The position numbers were made by a program, and so were the translations under genes. This document shows, in pieces, positions 42,865-52,212 of a stretch of 64,000 nt of DNA (positions are counted from its first letter, which is position 1; each line of letters begins with the position of its first letter). The DNA lies in assembly GCA_020746835.1 (NCBI GenBank), contig JAGPNK010000005.1, forward strand, positions 1,364,001 to 1,428,000, given 5' to 3'. This DNA comes from Stachybotrys elegans (lineage: Eukaryota > Ascomycota > Sordariomycetes > Hypocreales > Stachybotryaceae). The notes under the pieces are model-generated. The model saw nothing but the letters and a program-made list of their open reading frames with translations. It had not been told where the DNA came from and made no database searches.

Positions 42865-43686
42865 TCAGTACTGATGGCCAGCTATGAACTCGGCCATATC
42901 CTGCTCCTTGACCAGCAGCATCTGCTTGTTGGCCATGGTGGTGTTGGTGATTGTTGTGCCACACATCCAGCCATTCCAAATCTTCTGCATGACATTGTCC
43001 GTGCTCGGCAGCAGGCAGCCCTTTATCTGCACCTCGTCGGCGTCCCTCACCGCCAGTAGCAGCCTCTCCACGCCCTGGAAGCGGTCCACAACGTGCCACA
43101 GGCATCCAAAGATCTGGTCGCTCTCCTGCTCCGGATACCCCAGCTCGGCAAAGGCGCAGGCGATGTGCTTAACCCGCCGCGTGTCCTCGCGCCGCAAGAA
43201 GTACACCATGGGCGAGTTGAAGCCGTACGAGTCGTGCGCCTCGAGCTCTCCCGTCAGGTACAGCGTGTCCATGTCATAGTTGAACCAGACCTGCGCCGGC
43301 TGCGAGGTGGGCGTGTCGGACAGCAGCTTGGAGACCTTCCAGCTGAACGTCAGCTCGTAGTGGCGGAGTCCCACGTCTCGCGCCTCGCGGTTGACGTGCA
43401 GGAGCGCGGGCGTGTTGGCTGCGTGCGTGCGATCGTCGAGCTCCCGCCGTCGCTGCGCCAGCTGCTCGTCTCGCTGTAGGCAGCTGACGACGACGATGCG
43501 AGGCTGCACCAGGTGAGACCATATCTTGATCCGCAGCTCGGCGGGAAGCCGCGCGAAGAGGGGGAACGTGGTCAAACGCGGGGTTCCATTCGTGGTAGGC
43601 GTAGGGTTCGAGAAACCATCGTCAAAGGTGCGAAACTCCAGCCAGAGCTTGGGGTCGGGGCTCTGTTCGTCGCTGCTATCGCTCAT
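42865..43686 (-). CDS. 2EXR-domain (F-box-like) protein
   Basis: A single exon of 273 residues. Near residue 40 is FPLFARLPAELRIKIWSHL, the 2EXR signature: an N-terminal F-box-like helix pair common in large fungal families. It is followed by RIVVV, LLHVNREARDVGLRHYELTF and VWFNYDMDTLYL, which recur in this family. The C-terminal part (ADEVQIKGCLLPST, then QKIWNGWMCG) is variable. Many fungi have hundreds of 2EXR proteins of unknown role. A ubiquitin-ligase adaptor function is suggested by the F-box resemblance but not shown. The ATG at 43686 is preceded by TATA-like sequence about 90 bp upstream. It is not obviously linked in function to its neighbours. Confidence 0.85.
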   Translation of the reverse strand: MSDSSDEQSPDPKLWLEFRTFDDGFSNPTPTTNGTPRLTTFPLFARLPAELRIKIWSHLVQPRIVVVSCLQRDEQLAQRRRELDDRTHAANTPALLHVNREARDVGLRHYELTFSWKVSKLLSDTPTSQPAQVWFNYDMDTLYLTGELEAHDSYGFNSPMVYFLRREDTRRVKHIACAFAELGYPEQESDQIFGCLWHVVDRFQGVERLLLAVRDADEVQIKGCLLPSTDNVMQKIWNGWMCGTTITNTTMANKQMLLVKEQDMAEFIAGHQY

Positions 43687-44377
43687 CCTGTCCAGCGCAT
43701 CGTCTTGCGGTGAAGCGGCGAGCTGAGATTACTGGTGCGTGTGGGCGGAGGAGTGCGCGACGCCACCGGTTATTATATACCCAAGATTATATATCATGTG
43801 CCCGCCAATACGAGCGCTGCCACACGGGCGATAATGAATAAATACGTCAGGTCCGCATGCGCCCAAGTGCAAGACAGTAGCTGAGAGGTCACAACTACTG
43901 ACCTGTGAACCAGTCGCCAGCCGAATGCGGTGGTATTTTTGTAGTGGCGTCTCTTAATCAATTACTTTAATGGAATAATCCCCGAAAATCCTCATGGCTG
44001 GCAGCCATTGCAGAGCATGCCCAATCAGCCCAAAAAGAAGAAAGAAAGGCCGGATTTCAGGACTTTGAGGCATCAATCAAGAATAGAGAATGGAAAAATC
44101 AAGGTCGTCGCCTAGACATGACTCTCCTTACGCACCGTCTGTGAGCTGTTGTCTCTCCTTGTGTCATTTAACGAGTACGTAAGAGGCGGGATGATCCTGT
44201 TCCCATGTGGCCGGAAGTAAGGGATATAGCTCCCGGTTAGCAGACGATTCGGAACCATTTCCTAGCTCCTTATGCCATGATCTTCAGACTGAATTGATGA
44301 AACCACATTGACCTATTTGCCCATTATGTCTTACAAGCGACAATCTATACGAGGCGCCCTACCCATACCAGACTAAA
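43687..44377. other. intergenic between the MFS gene end and the 2EXR gene start
   Basis: It holds the 2EXR promoter (a TATATAATC-type stretch near 43,785 on the minus strand) and the MFS 3' region. No gene is seen. Confidence 0.4.
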
Positions 44378-46559
44378 CTACTTGAGAAACGGGCCTTGGG
44401 AATCGCGCTGGCTGCTTACGCTTTGCAAACGATATCCCTTCTCTTCTTCGTCGGTAGCCGAATCCTTGGACAGCAGGGCAAGGAGATACGGACGCGTTGT
44501 CACGTTGTTCCCGGCTTCCATGTGGTCATCGTCTTGGTTGGTCAACTTTACATTGCCAAGACAGCACGCAAACAGGATTGACTGCATTGTGTGAGCAAAC
44601 AAGGAATACACCAGGTAAATGCGGTACTGACCATGATTAATAGCGGGGTGATGGCAACAAATGCCCAGACTACGCCCATCTGAAGCTTGGTTAGCCACGC
44701 CTGACACGAGACAGAAGTTCAGCTCACCTTTGCATTCTCCACAGCCTGGTCCCGTAGCTCCTGAGGCTGGCTATGCAGCTGAGAGAAGTCGGCCTCGTGC
44801 GAATCCAGACCAGACGTGTTGTTGAATACGGCAGACATGATGGTCAGTCCCAGCGTACCGCCAAAGGGAAATGCAACGCTGAGCAGGCCAATGATTGGCG
44901 CGCGGTGCTGTCGGAAGATGCCAACGCCGTGCAGAGGTGCTGCCATGAATCGAATTCCACAGCCCACGCCCACAAGAGCCATCATGCCGAAGATCATGCG
45001 CAAGTTGTCGATGTACAGCGCGTAAGCCAAAAGGCCGACGCCGAGCGCCTCGATGATAGTGCCCAGGAGAATTGGAGGAAAGGTCATCCGCGGCGACTTG
45101 TTGCACATGAACATGCAAAGAATGACGCCCACTGAGTACGGTCAGTAAGCGGTTAACAAACATGGTAGGGGCAACAAACCTAGCAGGCCAGGCAGGAAAA
45201 ACAAAAGCTGCACTCCAGATTCATCGGCATCGTAGTTCTGATCTTGTTAGCTTCACCGACCATCTATTTGCCTTCGATTCAGCTTACCCTGACAGCAATG
45301 AAGTATATGCTGCAGAAATAGAGGACCTTCTCCCATCAGCGCCTGTACATCGAGCCCAACCGTAGATACTCACCGCATTCATGCAAATTCCAGTTGTGGT
45401 TTCGGTGAAGAAGATGATTCCGATGTCGCGGTTGGTCAACAGCGGCCATGGAATCATGGCCTTCTGCTGAGGCAGCGCTCGAGATAGGAAGCGTTGCGAG
45501 GCGAGCGAGCGCTCCCACGCGAGAAAGCAGCCAATCAATACCAGACCGACAGCCAGAGGAGTAATGACTGCAGGTGAATTCCATCCGTACGTAGCGCCAC
45601 CCCAAGTGAGGCCGAGAATGACCAACCCGAAGCTGAAGAGAAACAGGAGCTGTCCTCCTACATCGATGGTGCTGAGGCGGGTGGCCAGTCTTGCTCGGCG
45701 CCCTGTCTGTGCGACGTCGTCGACGTCAGGAATAGGCTGGGGACCAAGCAGTTCCTTGCGGATGAGGAAGAAGATGACGATGAGTCCGAGAACAGCGATG
45801 GGTAGGTTGATGGCGAAGCACCATCTCCAATCGACGCGCGTGAGACGACCTGGGCGTTGGTTAGCAGGTGAAGATGGGGTCGGGGCCAACCAGTAACTTG
45901 CCTCCGACAACAGGACCGATTCCATAGGCAACGCTGCCTACCATGGCCAGAGTCGACCAGTTCTTTGCGCTGTCGGCCAGCGACACGCGGTCGGCGAGGA
46001 TGGTTCGGATAACAACATTGATCCCAGCGGCAGCAACACCCTGGAATCCACGACCCAGGAGCAGGACTGGGAAGGCGTCGGTAGGGGCAGCGGTACACAG
46101 GGCACTCCCGACAATCATGATGATAATGGCGGCGTTGATGGCGGCGTTGCGACCAAAGACGTCGGCCATCTGGGCCCAGCATGGAATAAAGGCGGCGGAG
46201 CATAGGCTGAAGGCCGAGACGATCCAATTGAGCTGGGAAATCTCGCCAAAATCGCTAGCGATCCATGGCAAGGCGCTGGCAATGCTGTAGGGCCAATATG
46301 TCAGTGACTGCACGGGGAGCGCTGGTAACGCGATGCTCTCTCACATGGTCGAGTCTAGAGCCTGGAGCGAAAAGGGCAAGGCAAGGCCTAGAATGAGTTT
46401 CCAACGGTATCGAGAGGAGGCCTTGGCTTCGGCCTGGCAGTCGGCACAAGGTGCGGAAGAGGGCTCATCGCGGTGCCGGCATTGTGAAGGACTGGGAGGA
46501 CGAGTCGAAGAGTCTTTGCTGAACTTCTTGACGGCTTTGGTTATGGCGAGAATGAGCAT
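44378..46559 (-). CDS. MFS transporter, 14-helix drug-efflux type
   Basis: Eight exons: 46559-46345, 46284-45902, 45849-45374, 45326-45288, 45237-45180, 45131-44728, 44679-44632 and 44581-44378. All phases close, giving 608 residues. The N-terminal ~50 residues are cytosolic; the first helix is RWKLILGLALPFSLQALDST. Typical motifs are QLNWIVSAFSL, ADVFGRNAAI (motif A), LLLGRGFQGVAAAGIN, GPVVGG/RLTRVDWRWCFAINLPI and later GLAWG-like helices. The 13-codon exon 4 (VLYFCSIYFIAVR) restores the family pattern. Intron 2 is GC-AG (GCAAGT donor). No biosynthetic genes adjoin it, so it may act alone in export of toxic compounds. The start is the ATG at 46559 because a TATAAAG lies ~100 bp upstream; the same frame has no earlier ATG. 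Confidence 0.88.
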
Positions 46560-46659
46560 GCTTGTGTGGTTGAGGCAAGTTGCTGCAATGGCTGGAATGG
46601 TCAAAGGATCTTGTGAAGTGAGGCGTGAACCAAGATGGAGCAACAAGAAGACCAACACT

Positions 46660-46666
46660 CTTTATA
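46660..46666 (-). promoter_or_regulatory. TATA box of the MFS transporter gene
   Basis: TATAAAG on the minus strand, 101-107 bp upstream of the chosen ATG, is at a normal distance for a fungal core promoter. Confidence 0.55.
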
Positions 46667-46765
46667 CAGCTACATCCAGACCCTGGGATGTATGTATTGG
46701 CGTCGAGTTGATACCAGGCCGTGTTATCCGACCTCTGACGACCAAGCCGCATGGCCACGCAAGGC

Positions 46766-47031
46766 TCGAATGGGATTTCCCATCTCGTCGAAATGGGAAC
46801 CAGAAACGGAGAGTACATTGACAGTAGTAGCTTGAACAACCCTGTGAGAGTCCTCGAAATGGGACCAGGATCAAGGGCCCTCTGGCTGAGTCGTGGGGAA
46901 GAAGGCATTGATTCGGTGGAGGCGGTGCCTGAATTAGAGCCCAGAAGCCGTAGGGCTGTACAGCGGGCCTCGAATGGATTCCCAATCTGGGTAGTGCTAA
47001 TGCGGCAGAGTGGATCTCGAATGGGTTCCCA
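46766..47031. promoter_or_regulatory. five repeated TCGAA-TGGG-(n)-CCCA sites upstream of the MFS gene
   Basis: Sites begin at about 46766, 46788, 46854, 46970 and 47017, all with TCGAA or TCGAAA followed by TGGG/TGGA. The first is a perfect palindrome, ATGGGATTTCCCAT (46770-46783). The fourth and fifth have partial inverted halves (TGGATTCCCA, TGGGTTCCCA). All share orientation and lie 100-370 bp beyond the TATA box. The pattern suggests an operator array for a dimeric regulator of the transporter. No known factor is named. Confidence 0.45.
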
Positions 47032-47535
47032 AAGACGGAAGAGATCAGCAGGCAGATTCTCGAGGAAAACCCACTCTGCATCGTTTGAATGGTCCATCTG
47101 TCGCATTTATTGCCAATTGTCATGATTCCGCATTCTCCTATCCTTAGCAATTTTGTATCAGCTCCAGAGTTTCGACCAGGCTCGTGCTGCGACGTACCCT
47201 AAGGTCGCATGTCCTGCTTCCAGAGTTCTCCGAGAGTGGCTCGGGTGTTGCATGTTTCCTGTAGTCGCACTGCTTATATTGCTGGGACAGTGCAAGTCAA
47301 GACAGCTGCCACACCTGAACGCGATACGCCAGGAAATAGACATGAGCACATTCTTGCATGACTTTCCGGGTCGTAGAACAGATGAAAGCTTGATGTACAT
47401 TGTTACATGGACATGACATCCACAAATGTGCTGCTTGGAATCCCTTGAACTGAAGCACATCAGGTATTCAAGAGAGGTGGTAAAAATACAAGGCTATGGT
47501 GGAGAGATATAGCATGGGGTATTGTATATATCTTA
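47032..47535. other. intergenic, MFS upstream / EMI1 3' region
   Basis: I see no gene or strong repeat here. Confidence 0.4.
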
Positions 47536-48288
47536 TCAAGGCTTGTCCAGCCCCAGCTTCTGTCGTACCTGCTTTCGCCTTTCGTTCTCGTTTTTCCGCC
47601 ACTCCTCATCGCTCTCTGTAGGTGGCGCAAACTTCTCATTGAGACACGACCCCGGGGGCACCATCTCGGAACGGCTCTCCCACACATCCTCGCTGCTCGG
47701 CTTGCCCGGGCCGTACTTGCGTTGCTCCTTCTCGCGGAAGTGGTCCCTGATCATGGTCTCCTTGAGCTCGCCGGTGTAGCTCTTGGTGCGCATGCAGAAC
47801 CAGAAGTCGTCCCAGAGCTCGCTGCAGGAGCGCATCTCACCATAGCGGTAGACAGCGTTCCACTGGCCGCCGAGCGAGTTGCACGCCCACGCCAGGTCAA
47901 AGGCCTGTGTGCAGCTCATCTCGGTTGGTAGTAGGGCTTCAGAGAGGGCATCGCGCGGTGCGACAGGGGTTTGAGGGGTGTTGGAAGCAGTGGCTTGCGA
48001 GGATGCTTTCAGAGAGAACCATGACGATGATGTCGATGCTGAGGAGGCTTCTGATGTGGCTGGTGATGGTCTGGGACTGTCTTGAGGCTTGGCTGCAGTC
48101 GCAGTCTCGCCCCGAAGCAGGCTCATGAACTTTTGAATCTCGGGATCAACATCGCTGGCTGCTGAGCTGGTTGGTTGGGCCGGTTGAGGAGGAGGGGGAG
48201 GAGGAGGAGAAGCAAGAGCTTGGCTGGGTGCTGTCTGGTTGTCCGAAGATCCGGAAGACTTGGAGGAAGAAGCCCAAAGCCAGCCCAT
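47536..48288 (-). CDS. EMI1: EMI1-like early meiotic induction protein (DUF3128)
   Basis: A single exon of 250 residues starting MGWLWASSS. The first ~140 residues are disordered, with a poly-Pro run and Ser/Ala-rich segments. The conserved domain follows: EMSCTQAFDLAWACNSLGGQ, YRYGEMRSCSELWDDFWFCM and RDHFREKEQRKYGPGKPS. Its four cysteines form two C-n-C pairs resembling the twin cysteine hairpins of intermembrane-space proteins. Yeast Emi1 is needed for normal induction of the meiotic regulator IME1 and is linked to mitochondria. The C-terminus (KNENERRKQVRQKLGLDKP) is basic. The frame extends upstream, but this ATG gives the conserved short N-terminus. It is divergent with the YME2-like gene, 561 bp apart. 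Confidence 0.87.
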   Translation of the reverse strand: MGWLWASSSKSSGSSDNQTAPSQALASPPPPPPPQPAQPTSSAASDVDPEIQKFMSLLRGETATAAKPQDSPRPSPATSEASSASTSSSWFSLKASSQATASNTPQTPVAPRDALSEALLPTEMSCTQAFDLAWACNSLGGQWNAVYRYGEMRSCSELWDDFWFCMRTKSYTGELKETMIRDHFREKEQRKYGPGKPSSEDVWESRSEMVPPGSCLNEKFAPPTESDEEWRKNENERRKQVRQKLGLDKP

Positions 48289-48849
48289 TGTGATTATTGA
48301 TTCGGGAATCTCGTAGGCTCTTGTTGGAGTCTTTTGGGAAACAGCTAGAGCCAGGCACGTGCGACTGTTAAAAATCGAGTGACGAGCGAGTCCCGACTGT
48401 ATGAAGGATGAAGGGTTCAGCTCGTTCCAGTATGCCACAGTAGAATCGGTCGTCGATCGAGGTATTTGGTCGGCCGTCTGATGTCGCGCGGGGAAGCGGC
48501 AAGGAATGTCCAATCCTCAACTGGGAAATTCGGTCTTGCAGGTGGTCGAGGACGGGATTGGTCTGAATATGCTGAGCAGAGGGCTGGATAAATTGATTGG
48601 TTGTGCTGCGCGTTGAATCCTTCCGTGTCGCTTTTGCCGTCGCATTTTCTGGGAGAGTGGAGAAACACTTTAGCCCGTCAGTGTATTAGGTAAGGCAGGC
48701 TTGGCATAGTGAATTGATGACCTCATTGGCCATCATGAGCTGAGCATGAGCTGCTCTTAGCCGCTTCAACAACCCGCTCGTCCTGACTTTTGCTGTCGCT
48801 ATGATCTCCCAGTCCCAAGTCGCGCAGTGAGCGTTTAGTCGGCAGCGCC
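48289..48849. promoter_or_regulatory. divergent promoter between EMI1-like and YME2-like genes
   Basis: The 561-bp interval separates two divergent starts whose products are both tied to mitochondria in yeast. No specific element is assigned and no ORF here is convincing. Confidence 0.35.
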
Positions 48850-51533
48850 ATGTTGTATACCCGGCGCTTGGCGGCTCTGACAGCCCGACCAGGCCGCGGC
48901 CTGCCATGTTTGTCCCGCAATATCCTCCAGCATCGTCGCCCGGAGCTTCAGGCACTGCTTTCTCGGTGCCCAGGCCGGAAATGGGAGAGCACTGTGGCCG
49001 CCAATGAGTTGGACAGCGCCTCCAGGGCCCTACCCGAAGATCGGGAAAGCGGACACATCACTGTCAAGCCCAATGAATCCGTCATCTTCTTCGACAGTAA
49101 GATGCTCTGAATCCCATCTCTCTATGGCTTACTGAATGTTTCCAGATATTTTCCCGCTGAGGTTAAGCAGCCTTCTGTGGCGCCCTCTCAACACGGACAA
49201 AGATGTCACAGACCTGCTTCGTCGTTTCGATAATTCATCTCTTGGCATTATGGATCCCATCCGGCTTGTCAAGATGGCCATCCCCGATGATGCCAATTTC
49301 AAGGTCACCGATATCATCCCCAGGCTGAAAGACGGCGGCGCTTTTGTAAAAATAGAGCACGAGCCCGGCCTCGGCCCCCAGCAGATCGAGGGTAGGATGC
49401 TGTCTGCCTTTTACCGTCCATCTACTGATCACCTGTCCAGAGAGTTTCATTAAGCGACTTCAAGAGCGGCCTCTGAAACCCTGGTTTAACCCTTTCTATA
49501 GCTTAAAGGCGCGCCTTGTCAGGGGGACTCCCTGGCTTGAGGACCTTCACCGATATCCAAGCAATCTGATCAAGGTGGAATTCGCTCCTCCGCAGCCAGG
49601 CAACTCCTCAGCTGAGCTTCCGGAAGAAAGCCTCTACAGCCTGTTCCGACGCTATGGCAAGATTGGCGATATTATCCCTCAGCCTGTCGATTCCAAAATC
49701 ACACCGAGATACGCCCACGTCAAGTTTCCCTTTACCAGAGATGCTGTAATGGCTCGAAACTGCATGCATGGCTTTATTGTTGGAGAAAACTTGGGCGGTG
49801 GCAAGGATGGCACCAAGCTTCGGATATCCTACGAAAAGCGTGTCAAGCTCATCAACAGCATATGGAATTGGATTTCCAGCCACACTCGAATCGTGATACC
49901 TATCGTGGCAGCTCTCATCGCTGGTATCTCGGTCATGGTCTTTGACCCCATTCGAGAGTTCTTCGTCAAACTACATATCCAGCACTCTCTCCGGTTTACA
50001 GACTCCAAGATATACAAATGGTTCAAGTCGCAGACAGACAACTTCACGTTTGGTGTCAAGAAAGAACAGAAGGCGGGCCTGAACACCATCTGGAAACACC
50101 GAAGCGACCTTATCGACCAGCTTCGCGGCTGGCTTGATGGCAGCTCTGATACGTTTATCGTTGTTACCGGCCCCAAGGGCTCCGGAAAGGCTGAAATGGT
50201 CATGGATCAAGGCCTCAAGGGGCGCAAGAATGTGCTCGTCATCGACTGCAAACCGATTGTCGAAGCCAGGGGCGAGTCCACCATGATCCGAAAGCTGGCG
50301 AACGCTGTTGGATATCGCCCTGTCTTCTCATGGGCCAATAGCATGAGCAGCATGGTTGACTTGGCTGTCCAGAGCACAACAGGTGTCAAGGCCAATTTCT
50401 CCGAGACCCTCGAAGCGCAACTTAGCAAGATCCTACACGTCACTGGGGCTGCACTGAAAGACGTCGCCCTCGGCAACCGATCACGCAGGGACAACGATGC
50501 TACTCTTTCCGAAGATGCCTATCTCGAAGCGCACCCCGAACAAAGACCGGTCGTCGTGATTGATAACTTTCTCCACAGGGGCGATGACCAGACGATTCTT
50601 TATGACAAGATTGCAGAATGGGCAGCCTCGGTAGTTCAGAACAATGCTGCCCATGTCATCTTTCTCTCCAGAGATAGCTCCTTAAAGCCTCTTGCCAAGG
50701 CACTGCCAGATCGAGTTTTCAGAACGCTCTCCCTGGGCGACCTTGAGCCAGACGTGGCCAAGAACTACGTTCTTGGTCGTATCCACGAATACCAACGAAG
50801 CGAAACAACAGATCAGGCAAGGGATGACGAAAAGACGGAAGTTGATAAACCCAATGTCAAGCTCAAGGGATTGGACGATTGTATCACCACTCTGGGTGGC
50901 CGCTTGACCGATCTCGAATTCTTTGCTCGTCGATTGCGAACAGGCTCAGACCCGAGAGAGACGCTGGATGAAATCATTGATGAGAGCGCCACAGACATTG
51001 TCAAGATGTTCCTCCTCGGCAAGACGACCGAAGTGGAAAAGAAATGGTCCACACAGCAAGCCTGGCTCTTGGTCAAGTCTCTGGCTGAAAATCCGATGTT
51101 GAGATATCATCAGGTTCTCCTCGAACCCACCTTCGCCTCATCGACCAGCGCATCAGCGAGCAACGGGGAGGCCGCCCTGGAGGGGTTGAGCAGCGCCGAG
51201 TTGATCTCCATCAAGTACTACAAGGGGCGACCGCAGATGATCACAGCGGGTAAACCCTTGCATCAGGCAGCCTTTACCGCGCTTGTCAAAGATTCCGTGC
51301 TACGAGCCAAGATGGACCTCGCCATGCTCACCGAGGTGTCCAAGATTGAGACCAAGAGCATCGCGACCGTCGAGAACGAGCTGAAGCTCCTGGGCGAGAT
51401 GCCCAAGCAAACATATGAGGCGGCCGAGAGAATTAACTATCTGTTGCAGAAGTTGTATGCCAGCCAGAGGAAGATTGCCAGCCTCGACAAGGAGATGGGA
51501 GCTCTGAAGAAGGTGCTCAACCAAGAGTACTAG
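48850..51533 (+). CDS. YME2: YME2/RNA12-like mitochondrial inner-membrane protein
   Basis: Exons 48850-49096, 49146-49391 and 49441-51533 give 861 residues (yeast Yme2 850). The N-terminus (MLYTRRLAALTARPGRG) is Arg-rich and acid-free, a mitochondrial presequence. A conserved FDNIFPLRLSSLLWRP segment follows the first intron. An RRM-like region (VEFAPPQPG ... YAHVKFPFTRDAV) lies at ~210-285, one transmembrane helix (IVIPIVAALIAGISVMVF) at ~314-332, and an RNA12/AAA-like domain with Walker A GPKGSGKAE near 407. The C-terminus is coiled (LQKLYASQRKIASLDKEMG). Yeast Yme2 influences mtDNA nucleoid structure and mtDNA escape. An RRM on the matrix side and an ATPase-like domain in the intermembrane space is the accepted topology. 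A PUF-type UGUAUAUA lies 27 nt after the stop. Confidence 0.93.
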
Positions 51534-51559
51534 TATATGTAACAGCAAATACAGACTAT

Positions 51560-51567
51560 TGTATATA
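51560..51567 (+). promoter_or_regulatory. UGUAUAUA PUF-binding site in the YME2-like 3' UTR
   Basis: The octamer TGTATATA starts 27 nt after the stop codon of a nuclear gene for a mitochondrial protein. It is an exact match to the Puf3/Pumilio consensus UGUANAUA, and to the reading predicted from the PUF protein encoded at 8.9-13.4 kb. Occupancy is inferred. Confidence 0.5.
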
Positions 51568-52212
51568 CCCAAGTACGCCGAATCCAATCAAGTGTCAACA
51601 TCAAAGCGATGAATGTATTGTCTTGGTATTGAGCTAGATGCGTGAAGATATCAGCTTAATGGTGAGCAGATGATCAAGGAGCTGGCTAAATTCAGGGCCA
51701 CATAGACATAACAGACAGCTCGACAGCTCGTAACACGGAAATGAAGTATCAAGAGGTCCAGAGGCCCCGAACCCCGTGGTAGGGGTTTCAAGGCAAGCAT
51801 AGGCACTCCCTCAAGCCCCAATCCTGTGTAGCATAGATAATCGGGGTGATTTATTTGAAGCCGTCTCGTACGATTGATGGCGATTGAATAGCGGTATGAG
51901 ACACCAAGACGAGAAGGAGACGACTGCAAATTGAAGCGGAAATGCTGAGCGAAAGCCCTCGTATTGCATCATATATAACTGTGGCAGAGAGGGAAAAGAA
52001 CCACGCAGCCACTACACCCAAGATATCCTCACCGACGGGGAATAATAATCATCGCACATCCATGGCAACGCGCGCGCCAGATTTGTTCCAGACCAATTCA
52101 AGGATATCACAGCAAGTACGAAAAAAAAAGATGACAGAAAAAAAGAAAAACCCCGACCAATGCCTCCCCGTTCCTTTTTTCGTTTCGTCTTGTTCCTCCT
52201 TAACCTCCTCCT
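51568..52212. other. convergent intergenic between YME2-like and MIF2 genes
   Basis: It contains two 3' regions and an A-rich tract near 52122-52150. No gene is seen. Confidence 0.4.
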
